NCBI GenBank assembly: GCA_050011195.1
Contig: JBEKJO010000003.1
Location: forward strand, 30,603-94,602
Origin: PALSA-1440 sp050011195
GTDB lineage: Bacteria; Verrucomicrobiota; Verrucomicrobiia; Limisphaerales; UBA8199
Direction of reading: 5' to 3'
DNA length: 64,000 nucleotides
Shown: one piece after another, positions 45,708-53,282 of the stretch
Layout: every line of letters begins with the position of its first letter
Position numbering within the stretch: the stretch's first letter is position 1
Position numbers and translations under genes: made by a program
The notes under the pieces: generated by a model
Told to the model about the DNA's origin: nothing
What the model saw: only the letters and a program-made list of their open reading frames with translations
Database searches by the model: none

Positions 45708-46817
45708 TCAGGTGGTGGGAGCGGCGGGCAGCGCGGCGGCTGCGGGTTTTTCCTGACTGAGCTTGCCGCTGTAGGCCGCGAGGACGGTCGAGGAGAGCAG
45801 CAACACCAGGCCGAGGGCGAGGAGGCCGCGCGTCCGGCTGCTGGTGCCTTTCCATTCACCGAGGAATATGCCCAGCAACGTACTGAAGAGGATCGCGCTG
45901 GCCATCAGTACCGCCCAGCCGATATAGGCCATTTTGCCCATCGCCGGCTCGCCGGTCTTGAAACAGATGAACTGCGAGCACCAGACGGCCCCCGCGAGGA
46001 CGGCGAATAGGAGGTTGCCCAACAGCGGCGTGTCCTTCTTGGTGTAGTCACCGGTAGTCTTGTTCTTCGCATTAAGGTAGAGGCACCAGACCCCGTTGAC
46101 GACAAAGCCGCCAAACAGCACGACGACCAACACCGGCATGCCGCGCCAGGTGGGCGAGGTGGCGGGGGCGGTGGTTTGCGCGAGTTCCTCGAGTTTGGCC
46201 CCGCCTTGCAGACCGAAGCTCATGGCGGAACTCATCAGGCCGGAAAAGATGGCTACGGTGATCCCCTTCTTGAAGTTGTACTCGGCGACCGCTTTCTTCT
46301 TCGCTTCTTCGGGCAGTTCGCTCTCCTTGGACATGCCCGCCATGCCGACCAGCACAATGCCGGCCAGGGAAATCAGCACCCCGACCAGCGAAGCGTTGGC
46401 GGACGGTGTGCCCCATAGGCTGCTGATATTGCCCTCCTTGATCGGCGGAATGAGCGTGCCGGCGGCGGAACAGAGGCCGCAGCCAATCGCTAGACCGAGA
46501 CCGACCCCGAGATACCGGATCATCAATCCCCACGTTAGCCCGCCCAGCCCCCACGCTGCGCCGCACAGACAGCAGTAAAGGAGGGTGTTGCCGGGCGCCG
46601 CCTTGAGCACGGACATCACGTTGGGCGAGGTGCTGAACGCCAGCACCCACGGCACCACCACCAGCCCAAACACCGCATAGATGAACCAGTAGCTCTCCCA
46701 CGCCCAGTTTTTGACTTTCTTGAAGGGCAGATAAAACACCGCTCCCGCCAGGCCGCCCAGCGCGAAAATCAATACGCCCAGGGCGGGATTGGTTGTCGCT
46801 TGCGTCAGGTCATTCAT
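45708..46817 (-). CDS. rhaT: L-rhamnose-proton symporter
   Basis: This 369-residue protein has ten hydrophobic segments. Family features include GLAGAVFYLPFKKVKNWAWESYWFIYAVFGLVVVPW, WGLGGLTWGLMIRYLGVGLGLAIGCGLCSAAGTLIPP and, late, AVLAGAVWCSQFICFKTGEPAMGKMAYIGWAVLMASAILFSTLLGIFLGEWKG. It imports L-rhamnose with protons across the inner membrane. Start ATG 46817 overlaps the rhaA stop (ATGA). Confidence 0.94.
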   Translation of the reverse strand: MNDLTQATTNPALGVLIFALGGLAGAVFYLPFKKVKNWAWESYWFIYAVFGLVVVPWVLAFSTSPNVMSVLKAAPGNTLLYCCLCGAAWGLGGLTWGLMIRYLGVGLGLAIGCGLCSAAGTLIPPIKEGNISSLWGTPSANASLVGVLISLAGIVLVGMAGMSKESELPEEAKKKAVAEYNFKKGITVAIFSGLMSSAMSFGLQGGAKLEELAQTTAPATSPTWRGMPVLVVVLFGGFVVNGVWCLYLNAKNKTTGDYTKKDTPLLGNLLFAVLAGAVWCSQFICFKTGEPAMGKMAYIGWAVLMASAILFSTLLGIFLGEWKGTSSRTRGLLALGLVLLLSSTVLAAYSGKLSQEKPAAAALPAAPTT

Positions 46818-48082
46818 ACACGTTTCGAGAGCACGTCCTTCTCGTGGCGCTTCACTTCGGCGAGCCAGGCCTCGCCCACCGGCACGTTCATCTTCTGGCA
46901 ATAGTAATCCCACACCGCGCTGGCGGGCAGGAGCTTCGCGTCTTCCATGAGGGCGAGGCGGGAGGTGTAGTCGCCCTCGGCTTCAAGCTGCTTGAGCTTG
47001 TCAATGGGCGCCACCAGCGCCAGCAAGAGGGCCTTGGCCATGTTCCGCGCGCCGATGACCCATGCCGCAACGCGGTTGATGCTCGCGTCGAAATAGTCCA
47101 GCCCAATGTGGACGCGGCTGGTGTAATCGCCCCAGACGATTTCCTGGGCGATGGCCTGCAGCTCGTCGGTGAGCGTCACGACATGGTCGCTGTCCCAGCG
47201 CACGCCGCGGCTGACGTGCAACGTGATCTCCGGCAGGAAGCAAAGCACCGACGAAATCTTGTCCGCGATGCCCTCGGTGGGATGGTAATGGCCGGCGTCC
47301 AGGGTGAGCAGGATCTGGCGGCTCACGGCGTAGCCGATGTAAAACTCAGAGGAGCCGGGCGTGTAGCTCTCGGCGCCGATGCCGAACAGCTTCGGCTCGA
47401 CCGAATCCAGGTTGTATTTCTTGTCAATCTTCTTCTTGAACACCGCGTCCAGGGACTCGACCAGCCGTTCGCGCGGGCCTTTGCGGTCGGCCGGCGTGTC
47501 TTTCATGCCGTCGGGAATCCAGAGGTTGGTGACGCAAGTCTTGCCCAGGGCCTTGCCGATTTCGGCGCCGATCTCACGGCAGCGAATGCCGTGCTCGATC
47601 CAGAACTTGCGGATCGCCGCGTCCGCGCTGGTCAGCGTGAAACCGCCCACGACCTTGGGATGGGCAAAATAGGTCTGGTTGAAGTCCATGCCGATCTTGA
47701 TCGCCTTGGCCCAGGCGATCCAGTTTTTGAACTGGTCGGCGCTCAAGGCGTCGCGTTCCACTTTAGTGTGGCTCATCTCGGCGTAACAGGCGTGGACGTT
47801 GAACCGGTGGTTGCCGGGGATGACCGAGATGGCCTTCTCAAAGTCACTGCGCAGCTCCTGCGCGGTCCGCGCCTTGCCGGGGTAATTCCCCGTCACCGCC
47901 AGGCCGCCGCCCAGTTCCTGCCCGGCGTTCTCGAAGCCCCCCACGTCGTCCCCCTGCCAACAGTGGATGGAAATGGGAATCCCCGCCAATTGTTTGAGTG
48001 CCTTGTCGGTATCGACGCCCACTTGGGCATAACGGTCTTTCGCAAGCTGGTAGGATTGTTCGATGTTCTTTGTATTGCTCAT
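46814..48082 (-). CDS. rhaA: L-rhamnose isomerase
   Basis: This 422-residue TIM-barrel, metal-dependent enzyme converts L-rhamnose to L-rhamnulose. Supporting segments are SIHCWQGDDVGGFE near the start, NVHACYAE, GMDFNQTYFAHP, LTLDAGHYHPTEGI with metal ligands, and IGLDYFDASINRVAAWVIGARN. Length matches RhaA. First gene of the operon; its stop overlaps the rhaT start. The promoter region is short and shared with the 3' end of the secretion-like operon upstream. Confidence 0.96.
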   Translation of the reverse strand: MSNTKNIEQSYQLAKDRYAQVGVDTDKALKQLAGIPISIHCWQGDDVGGFENAGQELGGGLAVTGNYPGKARTAQELRSDFEKAISVIPGNHRFNVHACYAEMSHTKVERDALSADQFKNWIAWAKAIKIGMDFNQTYFAHPKVVGGFTLTSADAAIRKFWIEHGIRCREIGAEIGKALGKTCVTNLWIPDGMKDTPADRKGPRERLVESLDAVFKKKIDKKYNLDSVEPKLFGIGAESYTPGSSEFYIGYAVSRQILLTLDAGHYHPTEGIADKISSVLCFLPEITLHVSRGVRWDSDHVVTLTDELQAIAQEIVWGDYTSRVHIGLDYFDASINRVAAWVIGARNMAKALLLALVAPIDKLKQLEAEGDYTSRLALMEDAKLLPASAVWDYYCQKMNVPVGEAWLAEVKRHEKDVLSKRV

Positions 48083-48116
48083 AAATAACGCTTCCGTGGT
48101 TGTTGATGTTGGGCGG

Positions 48117-48144
48117 ATATTAGTCGGGTTGCCCGGCGCGTCAA
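48117..48144 (-). promoter_or_regulatory. Candidate promoter of rhaA-rhaT-rhaB
   Basis: On the minus strand TTGACG (48144-48139) and TAATAT (48122-48117) are 16 bp apart, about 35 bp before the rhaA start. The spacer contains CGGGCAACCCG, a short inverted repeat that could be bound by a regulator. No rhaR/rhaS-like gene is in the window. Confidence 0.4.
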
Positions 48145-48207
48145 CCCCCCCTTTTCCAACTGGAACCCATCACTTCGGCTGCGGCTTTGCCGCGTTGCAT
48201 CCTTCCG

Positions 48208-51200
48208 TTATCCGGGACTTTCGGGCTTGAGCAGCCGCGCCAGGTTCCGGCCGGCCGACTCAACCCATTCGCTGCCGGGGAGGGCGTAAGGGCGGAAGGT
48301 TTCGAGGTAGCCCTGCTGCGCGTTGTAGAACAGCGCCCGATGGAGGCCCAGCAGGCTGGCCTTCGGGTTGTCAATCAGGCTGGCCGAGTCATTGGCGCTC
48401 ATCTGGAAGAGCACGCGCATCTCGAATTCACTGAACGCTTTGCGGCTGAGGTAGCGATTCACGTTGTTGTAGGTGTCGCAGGTGGCGATCACATGGAACC
48501 CGAGCCGCGTCCCCTCGCAGACGAGATTGTTCAGCACCATAGCCGGATTGGCTTCGGCCTCGGCGTCGCTGCTGGAGAAGCCAAAATCCTCCTCAAAGCG
48601 CAGCTTGCTGTATTTCTGCAGACCGTGGATGAACAGGAACACCGGCGGGGCCGCCTCGGCATCCGCCGCCTCCGCCCGCTGCTTCATCCCCTGCCCAAGC
48701 TCCTTCATGATTTCCCCCAGTTCGCCCGGCTTCGCCTGTGTGATCGGGTGCGGAATGGCCTGGACGATCCGGTCGATATAATCGCGCTCTGAGGTGCCGG
48801 GCGCCGTGCCGTCGCATAGAATGAAGCGCGCCGTCCCCAGCGGATACTCCGCGGCCAGCGACACCAATCCGACCGACAGGATGGCCAGCATCGCCTCGTC
48901 GCGCTGCCCCACCAACAGCAGATTGTTCCCGCTCTGCCGCTGGAACAGCGCCTCCGTCGGCCCCTTGATGGAATTGGGCGCGCCCAGCCAGATGCGGCCA
49001 ACGGCCGCCGGCTTGACCGCTTGGGCCTCCAGCAGACCCCGCAGCACCGCATTCTCCCGCACGTCCGCCGGCGCGTTCCCCTCAAACACAATCGGCCCCG
49101 GATAAATTGCCCCGCCGTTAACCCCCATCTTTCTGCCTTCTGCCTTCTGCCTTCTGCCTTCTTCCTCATCGGCCCTCGCCCGGACCTTGGCGAGATAAGT
49201 TTCCCGCACCTGATCCGGCAGCCAGACCACCTGGAACGGGCTGTTGCCTTCGATCATGCCCGCCATGTCGTTGTAGATGCCCTCCCCGGGCCGCGACAGC
49301 AGCCGCGGCGCGGGGTTGTTCTCGTCCATGATCAGGTAGGCGTCCGCCTCGTTGCACTGCAAGGCGATGCGGATGACCATCTGGCCGAGGGTGGTGCGGG
49401 CGACGGTGTAGGCGCCGCCCAAGGTCTGCGACCCAAGCAGCACATGGATGCCGAAAGCCCGCCCTTGCCGCACCAGCCGGTCCAGCAGCAACGACGCCGT
49501 CTGCGAAATCCGGTCATCCTCGACGAAGAACTCCTGAAACTCGTCAATGATCAGCAGCGACCGCGGGATCGGCTCGGTCCCGCCCGCCCGTTTGTAGCCC
49601 GCGACGTCCTGCACGCCGAGCTGGCGGAACAGGTCGCCGCGGTGCTTGAGTTCATCATCCACCCGCTGCAAGACACTCAGGCCGAATTCCCGGTCGCTCT
49701 CGATCGCCACCACCCGCGCATGAGGCAGCCGGTGGACCGCATAGCACTTGAATTCCACGCCCTTCTTGAAATCCACCAGGTAGAACTCCACCTGCTCGGG
49801 GCTGCACCACAACGCCAGGTTGGTAATGATGACGTGGAACAAGGTGGACTTCCCCGAACCGGTCTTGCCCGCGATCAGCGCGTGCTGGCAAGTCCCCTTG
49901 CCGATGGCCAGGTATTGGAACTTAGTCGCGCCCGTGCGCCCGACCGGGACGCGCAGCTCGCTGGCCGTGTTCTCGGTCCAGACCTCCGCCTCCGGCGGGG
50001 CCACCTGCGCAAACGGCACCTCCACCCGGCTGGAATCCCGGCTGCTGAGGCCGACCTTGTTGACGAACTCGATCGCGAACTCCGGCGGCGGCGGAGCGTC
50101 GAGGGCGAGCTCCGTCCCCGGGATCGCTTTCCCCGCCAGCAGGAACTGGTCCCCTTTGCCGCTCAGGCAAACGCTGCTGGCCCTCAGCTCCTCGGGGATG
50201 AACTCCGGCGGCAGGGGCTGCCGCTGGTCCCAGTGAATGAGCATATACACCCCGCAGCGCGCCCCGCTGGCCGCGATGCTCAACAGCCGCTTGGCCGCCG
50301 TCTCCGTGAAGTTCACCGGGAAATCCGCCACGACCAGAAAGTAGTACTTCTCCGCAATCACGCCCGCCTGCTCGTTGTATTCCGCAATCGTCGCATACTC
50401 GTTGCGCAGATACATCTGGATGACCTTCTCCATGTGCTCGTTCAGGTGGGCGAGCTTCTGCTCGATCTGGCCCGACTGCGTCCAGATTCGGCTGTTGATG
50501 ATCTGCTCCTCGTAATCGGCCAGGTGCATGATGCCGGCGAAGTTCTGCCCCAGGCCCACCGGGTCAATGATGGTGAAATTCAGCCGGCCCGGCGGCGCCA
50601 CAGACAGCAGCCGCAGAATGATGTTGTTGAGCGCGCCGATGGCCTCGTCGTGCCCCGCGTTGGCGCTCTCGAACAGGATCGAGCCTTGCTCCGGGTACGC
50701 CAGGCAGAGCGGCACGGAGAATCGCGCTGGCCCAGGCAACGCCAGCCGCCGGTCCTTGATCGTGGTCTCCGCCAGCTTCTCTACATCGACTGCCATCTTT
50801 GCGAATTGGGCGGCCGCCGCGAATTGGGCGGGCGCAGTCCAGCTCTCCAGAACTCGCGGCTCCCAGGGCGGGAACAGCCTGCCCGCTGTGGCGTTCGCCG
50901 ACTCGATAGCCTCGCAGATCGGCTGAATCGTCTTCTTCCAATCCGCCTCCAGTGTCTGCCACTGGGCGTGGTAATCCGTGTTGAGCTTCGCTTCCCTCTT
51001 TTCACTGGCCTCCACCTCCGCCTTCCGGCGCGCCTCCGTCGTCAGCTTCCACTGCTCGAGGTCGCCTGCGTGGCGCCGTTCGAGACGGTCCAGCTTCACC
51101 CGGCGGAGCCAGTCGTTCTTCTCCAGAGCACGGGACGCCTTCTCGTCGCTCTGCATCCGGCAGGCCACCCGCCACTCCCCGGCCTCCGCCAGCGCCTGCT

Positions 51201-52158
51201 TCAACTCTTGATCTACTGATCGGGTCGTGCTCTCAAACTCCCCCTTGATGCGCTCCAGTTCCTGTTGGTAGTGGACCTCGGACCTCTCCCAGGCCGTGTC
51301 GTACAGCCGCCGCGCCTTCCCGAGCGTGCCGGCAATGGCGGCGGCGAGCGGCCCGGCTTGGCTCCGGGCGAGGGACCGGATAATGAGCACGAGGACCAGG
51401 CTCCCGGCCACGCACAGCCCCGCTTTCCAGTAACCGGCGGAGTTAAGACCGGTCTGCTGGAGAACGAGCGGAATCGCGCACAGCACGACCAGCACCCAGA
51501 CCGGCAGGTACTTGAACACCCGCAGCAACACAAACTTCCGCAAGCGGGCCAGGTCGCCACGGGTCTTGTTGATAAGCTCGCGAAGTTCCGCCAGCAATTG
51601 ATTTTCTCCCACCGCGGCCCCCGGAGGCGCGGCCTTTTGGTATGCGTCCGACAGGAGGCGGACGAACTTCCGGTAGCCTTTGAATGCCCTGTGCGCAGCC
51701 GTTTCCAGCGGCGTCAGCGCGGCCTGCTCCGCCGCCAGACTGGCCTTGAACTCGTCGAGCGTAGTCGCCGCGGCGGCCAGGCCCGCGTCCCGGTCGCGTT
51801 CCGCTTGCAGCATCCGCTTCTGGAGTTCGTATTTCCGCGTGCCCGTCTGGTTCTCGACATCCCCCAAGCCCTTCTCTTTGCTCGCCTGGTAAGCTTTGCC
51901 GATCCGGGTTTTCCGCGCTTCGTATTTCGTCCCGGCGGCTTCCCGCGCCGCCGCAAAGTTTGCCTCAGTCGCACCGGTCGCCGCAGCCAACTCCTTCGCC
52001 TGCTTTTCCGCCGCGGCTTCGCGGAGCCGATGTTCCCGGCCAGTCCGGGCGTGGAATTCCGCATTGAGCTTCTCCGCCCGGGCGGCAAACTCCCTGACCG
52101 CGCCCTTCAGGCGTTCCAGCAGTTCCAGCGTCTTCCCGGCTCCCAGGGGGTTACTCAC
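48208..52158 (-). CDS. EccC-like membrane ATPase with three FtsK/SpoIIIE modules
   Basis: This 1316-residue protein starts with GTG 52158. A long coiled coil (about 1-200) precedes two adjacent membrane helices (about 217-236 and 243-262: VWVLVVLCAIPLVL, GLCVAGSLVLVLII), then a second coiled coil (about 270-440). Module 1 (about 455-700) lacks a Walker A. Module 2 (about 730-990) has GKTGSGKST (764-772) and LLIIDEFQEFF (about 867-877), plus LVDFKKGVEFKCY and LLGSQTLGGAYT. Module 3 (about 1050-1300) has a degenerate LLLVGQRDEAML and VFLFIHGLQKYSK. Two helices plus three modules is the plan of EccC, the type VII secretion motor. It overlaps the upstream small gene by 8 bp. In-frame heptamer repeats lie in the linker after module 2. 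A chromosome-segregation FtsK is unlikely: there is no gamma domain or four-helix N-terminus. Confidence 0.85.
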   Translation of the reverse strand: MSNPLGAGKTLELLERLKGAVREFAARAEKLNAEFHARTGREHRLREAAAEKQAKELAAATGATEANFAAAREAAGTKYEARKTRIGKAYQASKEKGLGDVENQTGTRKYELQKRMLQAERDRDAGLAAAATTLDEFKASLAAEQAALTPLETAAHRAFKGYRKFVRLLSDAYQKAAPPGAAVGENQLLAELRELINKTRGDLARLRKFVLLRVFKYLPVWVLVVLCAIPLVLQQTGLNSAGYWKAGLCVAGSLVLVLIIRSLARSQAGPLAAAIAGTLGKARRLYDTAWERSEVHYQQELERIKGEFESTTRSVDQELKQALAEAGEWRVACRMQSDEKASRALEKNDWLRRVKLDRLERRHAGDLEQWKLTTEARRKAEVEASEKREAKLNTDYHAQWQTLEADWKKTIQPICEAIESANATAGRLFPPWEPRVLESWTAPAQFAAAAQFAKMAVDVEKLAETTIKDRRLALPGPARFSVPLCLAYPEQGSILFESANAGHDEAIGALNNIILRLLSVAPPGRLNFTIIDPVGLGQNFAGIMHLADYEEQIINSRIWTQSGQIEQKLAHLNEHMEKVIQMYLRNEYATIAEYNEQAGVIAEKYYFLVVADFPVNFTETAAKRLLSIAASGARCGVYMLIHWDQRQPLPPEFIPEELRASSVCLSGKGDQFLLAGKAIPGTELALDAPPPPEFAIEFVNKVGLSSRDSSRVEVPFAQVAPPEAEVWTENTASELRVPVGRTGATKFQYLAIGKGTCQHALIAGKTGSGKSTLFHVIITNLALWCSPEQVEFYLVDFKKGVEFKCYAVHRLPHARVVAIESDREFGLSVLQRVDDELKHRGDLFRQLGVQDVAGYKRAGGTEPIPRSLLIIDEFQEFFVEDDRISQTASLLLDRLVRQGRAFGIHVLLGSQTLGGAYTVARTTLGQMVIRIALQCNEADAYLIMDENNPAPRLLSRPGEGIYNDMAGMIEGNSPFQVVWLPDQVRETYLAKVRARADEEEGRRQKAEGRKMGVNGGAIYPGPIVFEGNAPADVRENAVLRGLLEAQAVKPAAVGRIWLGAPNSIKGPTEALFQRQSGNNLLLVGQRDEAMLAILSVGLVSLAAEYPLGTARFILCDGTAPGTSERDYIDRIVQAIPHPITQAKPGELGEIMKELGQGMKQRAEAADAEAAPPVFLFIHGLQKYSKLRFEEDFGFSSSDAEAEANPAMVLNNLVCEGTRLGFHVIATCDTYNNVNRYLSRKAFSEFEMRVLFQMSANDSASLIDNPKASLLGLHRALFYNAQQGYLETFRPYALPGSEWVESAGRNLARLLKPESPG
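49131..49165. repeat. Heptamer array (TTCTGCC-type, 5 units) inside the EccC-like gene
   Basis: TTCTGCC occurs four times in a row followed by TTCTTCC. On the coding strand it translates in frame as part of EEGRRQKAEGRKM, a charged linker between ATPase modules 2 and 3. The same unit occurs twice at 62979-62992. Confidence 0.85.
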
Positions 52159-52357
52159 AGTCCTTTTTGATTTTGGTAATGAGCTTGTCCAATTGTTCGA
52201 TTACTGTAACCGCCCGGTCCACGCTGGCCAAGAGTTCTTCCATGTAACGGCGCTCGAATTCCGCGCTCTTGGCGTCTTTCCAGTAACTCTTCGTTTCCTG
52301 CCACTGGGCCCGCAGTTCCTTGGTGATGCCCGCCAGCCGGTTGCCGCTTGCCATCAT
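52151..52357 (-). CDS. WXG100-like small helical protein (W-K-D variant)
   Basis: This protein has only 68 residues and is wholly helical by composition. Near residue 26 it has SYWKDAKSAEFERRYMEEL, matching the WXG100 turn and second helix (W-x-G-x-A-x-x-x-F) except that Gly is replaced by Asp. The C-terminal helix VDRAVTVIEQLDKLITKI has the spacing of ESAT-6-like proteins. The first helix is short. It has no signal peptide. Start overlaps the 181-residue gene (ATGA) and its stop overlaps the ATPase start by 8 bp, so the three are coupled. Likely partner of the 90-residue protein at 52904-53176. Confidence 0.75.
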   Translation of the reverse strand: MMASGNRLAGITKELRAQWQETKSYWKDAKSAEFERRYMEELLASVDRAVTVIEQLDKLITKIKKDCE

Positions 52358-52899
52358 GGCTTGCTCCTTCGCTCCCGGCCCTGGCCTCCCGGCTGCGGTT
52401 GGGCCGCTCCGGGAACCGCCGCGGGTGGAGCCACCGCCGCATACGCGTCTAGCGTCTGGATCGCTTGCGCCAAAAAGGCGACCGCCCGGACCATGTCATG
52501 CGCCAGGACCGTATGCAGCTTCTCCATCTGTTTCACCAGCGGGTCCACCCGGTTGTCGAACACCCGGTTCCATTGTTTCAGCACCCGGAGCTTCCCCTCG
52601 GCTCCCTCGAGTGCCCGTCTGGTGCGCTGGACGGCCATTTGTTCCGCCGCGGTTGCCTCGCGGAAGCTGGAGAGCTTGGCGCTGAACAGCGCCTGCTGGG
52701 CCTCGTGCAAGGCCCGGCTCCGCTGCCGCACCTCATTCTCCCAATGCGTCCGCTGCTCTCCTTCCAGCCACCCCCGCATCCGCTGGACATCCGCGCTGAC
52801 CTCCTCCAGCGTCGGGCGCGCCTTGCTCAGATAGACGATCAGGTTGGCCCGGAAGGACTCCAGCGCATCAACCGACGTGACATGGGCGCGTTCCGGCAT
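52354..52899 (-). CDS. Helical/coiled-coil protein of the secretion-like operon
   Basis: The protein has 181 residues, nearly all alpha-helical: VDALESFRANLIVYLSKARPTLEEVSADVQRMRGWLEGEQRTHWENEVRQ and a long charged helix to about residue 150. The last 30 residues are Ala/Pro/Gly-rich and disordered. No signal peptide or membrane helix is present. I do not recognise a family. It is placed between two WXG100-like genes (4-bp gap before, 4-bp overlap after). Possible roles are a third secreted substrate, a chaperone like EspG, or an adaptor to the ATPase. Confidence 0.72.
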   Translation of the reverse strand: MPERAHVTSVDALESFRANLIVYLSKARPTLEEVSADVQRMRGWLEGEQRTHWENEVRQRSRALHEAQQALFSAKLSSFREATAAEQMAVQRTRRALEGAEGKLRVLKQWNRVFDNRVDPLVKQMEKLHTVLAHDMVRAVAFLAQAIQTLDAYAAVAPPAAVPGAAQPQPGGQGRERRSKP

Positions 52900-52903
52900 G
52901 GCG

Positions 52904-53176
52904 CTAATGCTGGTTCAGGTATTCCTCGATGCGCTGGGCTTTTCTCAGGAGATACGGCGTGTGCTGGTTGGAAACCTCGACGAACCGCTTCAGCGCCTTC
53001 ATGGTCTGTTTGAACTCCTCCGCGAATTTGGCGTGCTCCTGGTCCTGCCAGGTGTCTCCCAGCGCCGCAAACCTCGCCTGCAACGACACGACCTTGTCTT
53101 TCAGGTCGGTATTGAACCGCTTCAGCTCCTCGGCGAAACGCCGCACCGGTTCGGGGTCCATGATTGCCTGGGCCAT
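52904..53176 (-). CDS. WXG100-like small helical protein (W-Q-D variant)
   Basis: This 90-residue protein is of the size and helix-turn-helix layout of ESAT-6/CFP-10. Helix 1 covers about 8-38 (EPVRRFAEELKRFNTDLKDK). The turn GDTWQDQEHAKFAEEF at about 40-55 matches W-x-G with Asp for Gly and the downstream A-x-F. Helix 2 runs to the C-terminus (about 50-88, TPYLLRKAQRIEEYL). There is no signal peptide. Start ATG 53176 is preceded by AAAGAG. It is the first gene of the four-gene operon ending with the EccC-like ATPase. Confidence 0.82.
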   Translation of the reverse strand: MAQAIMDPEPVRRFAEELKRFNTDLKDKVVSLQARFAALGDTWQDQEHAKFAEEFKQTMKALKRFVEVSNQHTPYLLRKAQRIEEYLNQH

Positions 53177-53282
53177 AGTGTCTCTTTCTGTTTGTGTCTG
53201 TGGCTCGCCAGGACGCCGGGGACTTGGCCCTGGCGCCTCTGACTTGCCCAAACCTGCCCTTTTCCCGCCCGCTCGGCAAATC

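Noticed and set aside
46793..48088. A 431-codon open frame on the plus strand
   Set aside because: It is the mirror of rhaA; the minus-strand protein is a full L-rhamnose isomerase.
49131..49165. CRISPR-like array
   Set aside because: Units are 7 bp with no spacers.
49021..51219. A 732-codon open frame on the plus strand
   Set aside because: It lies wholly opposite the EccC-like ATPase gene, whose motifs are clear. Long antisense frames are common in GC-rich DNA with strong third-position bias, and its translation is Arg/Gln/Pro-rich without domains.
48208..52158. Chromosome-segregation FtsK
   Set aside because: There are two, not four, N-terminal membrane helices, no Pro/Gln-rich linker and no gamma DNA-reading domain, and it is coupled to small WXG100-like genes.
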